This document shows, in pieces, positions 1-4,403 of a stretch of DNA of 5,970 nt. Every line of letters starts with the position of its first letter. Position 1 is the stretch's first letter. A program made the translations under genes and the position numbers. The notes below the pieces were generated by a model. That model ran no database searches. It had not been told where the DNA came from and saw only the letters and a list, made by a program, of their open reading frames with translations. Source of the stretch: Hyphomicrobiales bacterium (lineage in GTDB: Bacteria > Pseudomonadota > Alphaproteobacteria > Rhizobiales > JAUVMS01); NCBI GenBank assembly GCA_030600135.1, contig JAUVMS010000232.1, positions 1 through 5,970 on the forward strand, in the 5' to 3' direction.

Positions 1-1
1 G

Positions 2-976
2 CACCACATCAAGCTCGGCCACCGCTGGCTCTATGCGCTCGCCGGCGCCGCCTCGGCCACTGCCGTCTTCTGGCTCTGGACCGATCCCGCAAATTTCGCC
101 GAGATGCGCGATCAGGGCTACGCCATTGCAAGTTTTGTCGCACCGGTTGCGCTAGGCGCCCTGATGGGCTTTGCCTATCACCTTCGTGCCGGCTACAGCG
201 CCGCGGGCGACGACCCGCACGCGCTCAGGTCGCTGTTCGCATCTCGCGACGAAGCCGCCGGTCACCAATCCAGATATGCTTCGCACAGGCGCCAAGCGCG
301 CCCCGGGCAGGCATCCGATAGCGGGCTCGCCACCGGGACCGCTGGCGGCGTCTCGCCAGACAATGCCCATGCCGACACCGGCACTGCCGAATACTTCAGC
401 GGGCCGCTGCGGGTGCGCACCTCCTTCGGCACGATGATCGTGGTTGCCATCGCGGGCACAATTCTCTTTCATTTCGCCATGCTGTTCATGTTTTTCGCCT
501 CCTGGTTGAGGCCGAGGCAGCCCGGAGCGATCACCGATCCCAATTCTTTTTCTCAAGCGATCGAGCGTAATTTCAGTCCCTTTTCCGGCGTGGCGGGGCT
601 GAGCGACCTTATCGACGTCTTTGCCGCGACCGGTGCTGGCGCGATCATTTGGGCCGCGCTCTTCGCCATTCCCTTCGCCGCCATCATCTACGTCTGCCAC
701 ATGGTGGCGCGCGCCATGGACAAAACCAGCTACATGGCCTATGGCGTGGCCGGATTGGTGGTCCCGCCGATCCTCGGCTTGCTTTTGTTTTTCGTCTTTT
801 TCTTCGTCGGGCTGCAAATGGCTTTCCCGTGCGCCATCGCCATGTTGCTCTACCGCAACTATGCCGGGCTCGAGCCAAAACCGGTGGCCGAAGATGTCCA
901 TGTCGACGACCGCCGCAATCTCGTCGGCGCGGGCCACGAGCGCCGCCGCTTCGGTCGGGTGATCGCGAGCCAGTGA
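2..976 (+). CDS. Multi-pass inner-membrane protein of unknown function, 5' end cut by window
   Basis: The reading frame is open from the window edge to the TGA at 974-976 (324 codons visible), so the true start probably lies upstream. The first in-frame ATG is at 104, but the codons before it already encode a membrane-like segment (LYALAGAASATAVFWLW), which argues against starting there. Hydrophobic segments in visible-residue numbering are about 9-26, 41-60, 144-168, 213-234 and 247-284, the last long enough for two helices. Residues about 61-140 form a hydrophilic Ala/Gly/His/Arg-rich loop that looks disordered. The C-terminal ~35 residues are charged (many Arg and Asp) and probably cytoplasmic. 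I recognise no family, motif or catalytic signature. It is separated from the next gene by 156 bases, so co-transcription is uncertain. Confidence is high that it is a coding membrane protein; its function is unknown. Confidence 0.8.
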   Translation, partial: HHIKLGHRWLYALAGAASATAVFWLWTDPANFAEMRDQGYAIASFVAPVALGALMGFAYHLRAGYSAAGDDPHALRSLFASRDEAAGHQSRYASHRRQARPGQASDSGLATGTAGGVSPDNAHADTGTAEYFSGPLRVRTSFGTMIVVAIAGTILFHFAMLFMFFASWLRPRQPGAITDPNSFSQAIERNFSPFSGVAGLSDLIDVFAATGAGAIIWAALFAIPFAAIIYVCHMVARAMDKTSYMAYGVAGLVVPPILGLLLFFVFFFVGLQMAFPCAIAMLLYRNYAGLEPKPVAEDVHVDDRRNLVGAGHERRRFGRVIASQ

Positions 977-1132
977 TGCAGGCCCGGCGCCAGCCGCAAA
1001 GAGTTCATTCCCAAACCCGTGAGATCATTGTCGCAAGAAACGCTGAGGACCACGAGTAATGGTCAAGGCTGTACTGAATCCTGGATTCGATATACTGGTC
1101 GGAAGAGATCTCAACAGCACCAGGGTAGATTC
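977..1132 (+). other. Intergenic region upstream of the RidA-like gene
   Basis: No convincing gene lies in these 156 bases. A TATACT hexamer at 1091-1096 matches the -10 consensus at five of six positions, but there is no good -35 element 16-18 bases upstream, so it is only a weak promoter candidate. A 5-bp inverted repeat GACCA/TGGTC (1048-1052 and 1060-1064, 7-base spacer) lies upstream of that hexamer and could be an operator half-site pair, but it is short enough to be chance. No terminator with a T-run is visible after the membrane-protein gene. Confidence 0.3.
1122..1125 (+). promoter_or_regulatory. Ribosome binding site deciding the RidA-like start
   Basis: AGGG lies 7 bases before the ATG at 1133. 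This supports that ATG over the in-frame GTG at 1019, whose 38-residue extension (Arg/Ser/Gln/Thr-rich) has no counterpart in RidA-family proteins. Confidence 0.5.
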
Positions 1133-1552
1133 ATGGCCAAGAGTTTTAATCCGCCGGGCACCTGGCAGCCGAACGATCGCGGGTTCAACATGGGGGTCGT
1201 CCAGCAGGCCGGGCATGTTGTCCATTTCACCGGTCAGGTTGCCTGGAACGAGGCTGAAAAGATTGTCGGCGTTGGAGATGTTGGGGCCCAGACGCACCAA
1301 TGTTTTCGCAATATCATCGCGGTACTGGCCAGCGTTGGCGGTCAACTCGACGACATCGTATCGGTCACGACCTACTTCACCGATCGATCACAGTTGCCGA
1401 TCATCCAAAAGGTCCGAAACCACTACTTTTCGCCGGAAAACGCGCCTGCCAGTACATCCGTTATGGTAGCCGGGCTCGGCCACCCCGACTTTCTCGTCGA
1501 ACTGACACCCATCGCCGTCATTCCACCCGAGCGATTTCGCGAGCCGGACTGA
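1133..1552 (+). CDS. RidA/YjgF/YER057c/UK114-family protein lacking the catalytic Arg
   Basis: The product has 139 residues; RidA-family proteins are usually about 125-155. The fold signature is clear: a VHFTGQVAWN strand-turn near residues 30-39, the helix AQTHQCFRNIIAVLASVGG (52-70), DDIVSVTTYFTD (73-84), and the C-terminal APASTSVMVAGL...LVELTPIAVIP block (104-131). True RidA hydrolyses 2-aminoacrylate and other enamine/imine intermediates using an arginine in a PAR[ST] motif (Arg105 in the E. coli protein). Here the motif reads PAST, putting Ser107 at the arginine position. The glutamate corresponding to E. coli Glu120 is kept (Glu123). Rid subfamilies without the arginine are known and are not expected to have standard imine deaminase activity. 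The family forms cytosolic trimers with the active site between subunits. It sits 127 bases upstream of the crotonase / CoA-transferase pair on the same strand, so it may share their pathway. The family call is secure; the function is open. Confidence 0.92.
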   Translation: MAKSFNPPGTWQPNDRGFNMGVVQQAGHVVHFTGQVAWNEAEKIVGVGDVGAQTHQCFRNIIAVLASVGGQLDDIVSVTTYFTDRSQLPIIQKVRNHYFSPENAPASTSVMVAGLGHPDFLVELTPIAVIPPERFREPD

Positions 1553-1679
1553 ATAGCGCTTCGCGCGCGAGCCCGATTGCCATTCACCCGCACTGCGCCA
1601 ACCACGCCCCGAACCGCCGCCATCTCCTGGCTCACATTCCCGGCGTGACTCGGGCCTATCGCTTTGATAGTCAGGAACA
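1553..1679 (+). other. Intergenic region between RidA-like gene and crotonase
   Basis: These 127 bases hold no supported gene. A near-palindrome GCTTCGCGCGCGAGC (about 1558-1572) directly after the RidA-like stop could form a short hairpin, but it is not followed by a T-run, so I do not call a terminator. No clear -35/-10 pair is visible before the crotonase. Confidence 0.3.
1673..1676 (+). promoter_or_regulatory. Closely spaced ribosome binding site of the crotonase gene
   Basis: AGGA lies only 3 bases before the ATG at 1680, shorter than the usual 5-9. An in-frame TAG at 1668-1670 rules out an upstream start, and the next in-frame Met falls inside the conserved core, so the start at 1680 holds despite the spacing. 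Initiation may be weak. Confidence 0.45.
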
Positions 1680-2495
1680 ATGGCCCAACAAGACCACAAG
1701 CCCGACGAGCCGAACGACCGAGACGAGCTGCTCTACGAACGCCAGGACGGCATCGGCTGGGCGACTTTCAATCGCCCCAAGGCCCGCAATGCCCTGACCT
1801 TCGCCATGTACGACCGGCTGGCCGAGATCTGTCGCTCGGCCGCAGGCGATCCAGCGCTCAAGGTGCTCGTCGTCACCGGCGCCGGCGATCGTGCATTTGC
1901 CGCGGGCACCGATATTTCTCTCTTTCGCGATTTTAGCACCGAGGCCGATGGCCTTGCCTACGAGGAACGCATGGAGACGGTGCTCCGTGACATCGAGAAC
2001 TGCCCCATCCCGACCATCGCCGCCATATCCGGCGCCTGCACTGGCGGCGGCGCCGCCATCGCGGCGGTTTGCGATATCAGGATCGCCACCCGATCAATGC
2101 GATTTGGCGTTCCCATTGCCCGCACCCTAGGCAATTGTCTGTCGGCCGCCAATCTCATCCGTTTCTCGAGCCTTCTCGGCCCGGCCCGTACACAGGAATT
2201 GCTTTTGACCGCCCGTCTAATCGAGGCTGAGGAGGCGCACGCCATCGGCCTCGTTTCAGAGGTTGTCGACAGCCATGAGGCGCTCCTGGCGCAAGCCCGC
2301 GACCTGGCCGGTCGTCTGGTGACCCATGCCCCGCTCACGATGAGCATCACAAAGGAGATGTTCCGCCGCATTCGCCAGTCGCGCCCCGTCGTCGACGACG
2401 CCGATCTGATCGCCCGTTCCTACACCAGCGAGGATTTTCGCGAAGGTCTCGATGCCTTTCTCTCCAAGCGACGGCCGGCATGGAAGGGACGCTAG
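1680..2495 (+). CDS. Crotonase-superfamily (enoyl-CoA hydratase/isomerase-like) protein with non-canonical active site
   Basis: The 271-residue length is normal for the superfamily. Clear signatures are the N-terminal FNRPKARNALT block (30-40), the first oxyanion-hole segment AFAAGTDI (72-79) and the second one, GACTGGGAAIAAVCDIRIA (118-136). A C-terminal helical region with HAPLTMSITKEMFRRI (216-231) follows, then a trimerisation-type tail. These bind acyl-CoA and stabilise the thioester enolate. In classical enoyl-CoA hydratase two glutamates (Glu144 and Glu164 in the rat enzyme) carry out hydration. By motif alignment they fall at Ala126 (GGGAA) and Ile146 (FGVPIA), so both are missing. 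It is therefore unlikely to be a standard hydratase; isomerase, hydrolase, decarboxylase, lyase or dehalogenase-like chemistry are alternatives. The first ~15 residues are a charged extension (Asp/Glu/Lys-rich). Its stop lies 2 bases before the CoA-transferase start, so the two are almost certainly one transcript. The superfamily call is firm; the reaction is not assignable. Confidence 0.93.
   Translation: MAQQDHKPDEPNDRDELLYERQDGIGWATFNRPKARNALTFAMYDRLAEICRSAAGDPALKVLVVTGAGDRAFAAGTDISLFRDFSTEADGLAYEERMETVLRDIENCPIPTIAAISGACTGGGAAIAAVCDIRIATRSMRFGVPIARTLGNCLSAANLIRFSSLLGPARTQELLLTARLIEAEEAHAIGLVSEVVDSHEALLAQARDLAGRLVTHAPLTMSITKEMFRRIRQSRPVVDDADLIARSYTSEDFREGLDAFLSKRRPAWKGR
2484..2489 (+). promoter_or_regulatory. 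Ribosome binding site deciding the CoA-transferase start
   Basis: AAGGGA lies 8 bases before the ATG at 2498. An in-frame ATG at 2480 would overlap the crotonase by 16 bases and has no purine-rich site in front of it. The start at 2498 leaves a 2-base gap and places this site inside the last codons of the crotonase, which suggests translational coupling. Confidence 0.55.
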
Positions 2496-2497
2496 GC

Positions 2498-3706
2498 ATG
2501 GCCTACACGCCAAAAGGCCCTCTGGTCGGCATGCGCGTCCTCGAACTCGCCCACATCATGGCCGGGCCCGTTTGTGGCCTCATGCTGGCCGATATGGGCG
2601 CCGACGTCATCAAGGTCGAGAAATGTCCAGGAGGAGACGACACCCGGCGCTTCGTGCCGCCCGAGATCGAGGGTGAATCGGCCGCCTTCATGATGATGAA
2701 CCGCAACAAGCGAGGCATCGCACTTGATCTGAAAAGCGATCAAGGCAAGGAGATCCTGCTCCGCCTGGTCGAGAACGCGGACGTTTTGATTGAAAACTAT
2801 CGCCGCGAAACTATGTCGAAGCTCGGCCTTGGATACGATCGGCTAAAGGAAATTAATCCTGGTTTGATCTATTGCGAGATCTCCGGTTTCGGCCGCACCG
2901 GTCCTCTTGCCGACCAGGGTGGTTTCGACTTGATCGCGCAAGGCATGTCCGGTCTGATGGCCATAACCGGCGAGGGTCCCGGCCGGCCACCCGTCAAGGT
3001 CGGCGCGCCCATCAGCGACATAACGGCGGGCATACTGGGCGCCATGGGTGTGGCGGCCGCCTATGCGCAACGGTTGCAGAGCGGCATCGGACAACGGGTC
3101 GACACTTCGCTCTTCGAGGGCGGCATTACCCACACCTATTGGCAGTCCGCCATTTGCTTTGCCACCGGCACATCGCCTGGCCCAATGGGGTCAGCCCATC
3201 CCCTCAACGCCCCCTATCAGGCCGTCGAAACCGCCGACGGATGGATCAACGTTGGTGGCGCCAACCAGCGCAACTGGGAGCGGGTTCTTGTGGCGATCGG
3301 TGCCCACGAGCTTGGCAACGATCCCCGATTTGCCACCAACGACCAGCGCATGGCCAACCGCTCCGCTCTCATCGACGAACTGACGGTGCACTTCAAACAG
3401 CGCACGACCAACGAGTGGCTCGAGGTTTTGGCCGAAGTCGGCGTGCCCGCCGGTCCGGTTCTTTCCATCAAGCAAATGCACGACCACCCACAAACGCGTG
3501 CACGCGAAATGGTAACGACTACGGACCATGCGACGGCCGGCACAGTCGAAACCATCGGCCTGCCCGTCAAATTTTCCGAGACACCCGGCGCGATCCACCA
3601 CCCGGCCCCCCTCTACGGTCAACACACCCGCGAAGTTTTGCAGACCCTCGGCTACGACGAAGAAGCAATTGCCGAGATGTCCAAGAACGGCGTGATCACT
3701 GTCTAG
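2498..3706 (+). CDS. CaiB/BaiF family III CoA-transferase
   Basis: The product has 402 residues, typical for the family (about 380-430). It moves CoA between carboxylic acids through an aspartyl-CoA anhydride/thioester intermediate in the cytosol, working as an interlocked dimer. Visible signatures are the N-terminal LVGMRVLELAHIMAGPVCG (9-27), LADMGADVIKVE (30-41), NRNKRGIALDL (68-78), the ADVLIENYR block (94-102), SGFGRTGPLADQGGFDLIAQ (129-148) and VGAPISDITAG (168-178). Asp174 in the last motif matches the catalytic Asp169 of formyl-CoA transferase. The glycine-rich loop of formyl-CoA transferase (GGGGQ) appears as VGGANQ (252-257), so it is not simply that enzyme. The small domain ends with GVPAGPVLSI (315-324), also typical. 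Donor and acceptor acids cannot be predicted from sequence. Its tight coupling to the crotonase suggests that the CoA thioester made here is that protein's substrate, or the reverse. Family call very secure. Confidence 0.96.
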   Translation: MAYTPKGPLVGMRVLELAHIMAGPVCGLMLADMGADVIKVEKCPGGDDTRRFVPPEIEGESAAFMMMNRNKRGIALDLKSDQGKEILLRLVENADVLIENYRRETMSKLGLGYDRLKEINPGLIYCEISGFGRTGPLADQGGFDLIAQGMSGLMAITGEGPGRPPVKVGAPISDITAGILGAMGVAAAYAQRLQSGIGQRVDTSLFEGGITHTYWQSAICFATGTSPGPMGSAHPLNAPYQAVETADGWINVGGANQRNWERVLVAIGAHELGNDPRFATNDQRMANRSALIDELTVHFKQRTTNEWLEVLAEVGVPAGPVLSIKQMHDHPQTRAREMVTTTDHATAGTVETIGLPVKFSETPGAIHHPAPLYGQHTREVLQTLGYDEEAIAEMSKNGVITV

Positions 3707-3826
3707 CAACTGCGCCAACAGTTACCCTAATTGTCTATTCCGCCGAGCCCGCTGGCATCCCAGCGCCGTACGTCGATTTACCAACCAGTGATATTTCAGT
3801 TTTTAGACAAATTGTGTCGAGTTAAT
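3707..3826 (+). other. AT-richer intergenic stretch after the CoA-transferase
   Basis: This is the upstream part of a 206-base gap and is visibly richer in A/T than the flanking genes. No gene is supported. A 5-bp stem AACTG/CAGTT (3708-3712 and 3719-3723) directly follows the CoA-transferase stop but has no T-run, so at best it is a weak terminator. No convincing -35/-10 pair was found, although the T-rich tract around 3794-3805 would be a natural place for a promoter serving the thioredoxin-fold gene. Confidence 0.3.
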
Positions 3827-3859
3827 CTTCAGCCTCACTGGGCAGCTGGTGAGGCGAAG
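3827..3859 (+). promoter_or_regulatory. Strong stem-loop in the leader of the thioredoxin-fold gene
   Basis: CTTC (3827-3830), a bulged A, and GCCTCAC (3832-3838) pair perfectly with GTGAGGC (3849-3855) and GAAG (3856-3859): 11 base pairs with a single bulge. The inner bases (TGG/CTG) can add three more pairs, two of them G-U, closing on a GCAG tetraloop. No T-run follows on either strand, so a plain intrinsic terminator is unlikely. It could be an RNA regulatory stem, a processing site, or a DNA operator. Its 3' arm contains the GAGG that would serve the short leader ORF starting at 3863. Confidence 0.55.
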
Positions 3860-3862
3860 CAA

Positions 3863-3901
3863 ATGGTCAAACAAAACCGACAGACGCCTCATCAAGTCTG
3901 A
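3863..3901 (+). CDS. Possible 12-residue leader peptide upstream of the thioredoxin-fold gene
   Basis: An ATG at 3863 opens a 12-codon frame (MVKQNRQTPHQV) ending with TGA at 3899-3901. GAGG at 3851-3854 is 8 bases upstream, a good ribosome-binding distance. The last base of its stop is the first base of the AGGGG site of the following gene, whose ATG is only 11 bases downstream, so the two could be translationally coupled. The peptide has three glutamines and no run of a single amino acid that would mark a classical attenuator. A frame this short can arise by chance, so this is tentative; position and spacing are the only support. Confidence 0.3.
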   Translation: MVKQNRQTPHQV

Positions 3902-3915
3902 GGGGCGTCTTGATG
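3882..3915 (+). promoter_or_regulatory. Overlapping alternative hairpins covering the RBS and start of the thioredoxin-fold gene
   Basis: AGACGCC (3882-3888) is complementary to GGCGTCT (3904-3910), a 7-bp stem that captures the end of the AGGGG ribosome binding site. Overlapping it, CATCAAG (3890-3896) is complementary to CTTGATG (3909-3915), a 7-bp stem that captures the ATG at 3913-3915 and leaves the site in its 12-base loop. The stems share bases 3909-3910, so both cannot form in full. Either could reduce initiation. No U-run follows, which favours translational over transcriptional control. Inferred from complementarity only. Confidence 0.4.
3901..3905 (+). promoter_or_regulatory. Ribosome binding site of the thioredoxin-fold gene
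   Basis: AGGGG lies 7 bases before the ATG at 3913, which supports that ATG over the TTG at 3910 (only 4 bases away). The site overlaps the leader ORF stop codon and falls in the alternative hairpins. Confidence 0.55.
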
Positions 3916-4293
3916 CGTTTGTTTGCGTTTGTTGTATGCGTCTTGTTGGCAGCACTGATTGTCGCTGTTCCCGACAAGACCGAAAGTCGTTTGGTTGTCT
4001 TTGACGGGTCTGGTTGTCGGGGGTGCACACAATTGCGTGAGTACGTTGTTCGTCCCTATCTCGCATCGAAAGCGCGCAACCAGGTGCCGATGGAGATTGT
4101 CGATATCGCCAGTCTCGGCACCTCGGGACACGCGCTCCGCGCCCCGATCCGCACCTTGCCCACCATCGTTATCGTTCAGGATGGCCGCGAAGTGGCGCGG
4201 ATGGCCGGATACTCCGGTCCTGATCGTTTTTATGACTTTCTAGCCACGTCCCTTGGCGCCAAACGCGCGGGTACAGAGTTTCACTTCGATTGA
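3913..4293 (+). CDS. Exported thioredoxin-fold protein, SoxS-like, CRGC motif
   Basis: The product has 126 residues. An N-terminal hydrophobic segment (residues 2-19, FAFVVCVLLAALIVAV) acts as a signal peptide or membrane anchor, placing the domain in the periplasm. The thioredoxin fold is shown by the strand RLVVFDGSGC, the redox motif Cys35-Arg-Gly-Cys38, a strand near VPMEIVDI (58-65), the cis-proline loop TLPTIVIV (81-88, Pro83) and DGREVARMAGYSGPDRFYDFL (90-110). This last block and the overall length resemble SoxS-type periplasmic thioredoxins, which keep Sox or other periplasmic thiols reduced. The CxxC dipeptide here is Arg-Gly, unlike thioredoxin (Gly-Pro) or DsbA (Pro-His). No sox, dsb or cytochrome-maturation gene is visible nearby, so its partner is unknown. 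The neighbours are a CoA-transferase operon and TRAP binding proteins. The early codons are unusually T-rich, partly because they encode the hydrophobic signal, and include a 10-base near-repeat (GCGTTTGTTT/G at 3915-3934). Fold and export are confident; the SoxS likeness is moderate. Confidence 0.87.
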   Translation: MRLFAFVVCVLLAALIVAVPDKTESRLVVFDGSGCRGCTQLREYVVRPYLASKARNQVPMEIVDIASLGTSGHALRAPIRTLPTIVIVQDGREVARMAGYSGPDRFYDFLATSLGAKRAGTEFHFD

Positions 4294-4300
4294 TGGTTGT

Positions 4301-4330
4301 CTGACAGCTCCTATTCCGCTTTCATACGAT
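4301..4330 (+). promoter_or_regulatory. Candidate sigma70-type promoter before the first TRAP binding protein
   Basis: CTGACA (4301-4306) matches the -35 consensus at five of six positions. After an 18-base spacer, TACGAT (4325-4330) matches the -10 consensus at four of six, including the key second A and last T. It lies just after the thioredoxin-fold stop and about 75 bases before the start at 4404. Single matches of this quality also occur by chance. Confidence 0.3.
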
Positions 4331-4391
4331 CCAAGCTTTCCCGACAGTTACATCGACAAAGCCGCTACAGGGCTCGGTCGATAGAATGCTC

Positions 4392-4399
4392 AGGAGGTG
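4392..4399 (+). promoter_or_regulatory. Strong ribosome binding site deciding the first TRAP binding protein start
   Basis: AGGAGGTG is a near-perfect anti-16S match, with its AGGAGG core 6 bases from the ATG at 4404. An in-frame ATG at 4386 lies upstream of this site and would put six residues before the Tat motif, so 4404 is preferred. Confidence 0.7.
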
Positions 4400-4403
4400 C
4401 TGG

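Noticed and set aside
152..937. Long minus-strand open frame opposite the membrane-protein gene
   Set aside because: Its translation is rich in His, Arg, Gly, Asp and Glu with no fold-like pattern, as expected for the antisense of a GC-rich gene; the plus strand encodes clear membrane helices.
976..1059. 27-codon frame starting at the TGATG overlap with the membrane-protein stop
   Set aside because: The stop-start overlap is suggestive, but no ribosome binding site precedes it, the frame stays open upstream only as a shadow, and the peptide has no recognisable features.
1059..1469. 136-codon frame beginning at ATG 1059
   Set aside because: It overlaps most of the RidA-like gene in a different frame, and its translation shows no family motif.
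3191..3718. 175-codon minus-strand frame opposite the CoA-transferase
   Set aside because: It lies almost wholly inside a gene with firm family motifs, and its product resembles no family I know; it is a codon-bias shadow.
3708..3723. AACTG/CAGTT hairpin just after the CoA-transferase stop as a terminator
   Set aside because: It has only five pairs, two of them G-C, and no T-run; too weak to call.
2872..3825. 317-codon plus-strand frame overlapping the CoA-transferase
   Set aside because: The product is dominated by Arg, His, Pro and Gly and sits in another frame of a clearly coding gene.
3915..3934. Tandem 10-base near-repeat GCGTTTGTTT/GCGTTTGTTG at the start of the thioredoxin-fold gene
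   Set aside because: It has two copies with one mismatch inside codons for a hydrophobic signal peptide (Leu, Phe, Val); codon choice explains it.
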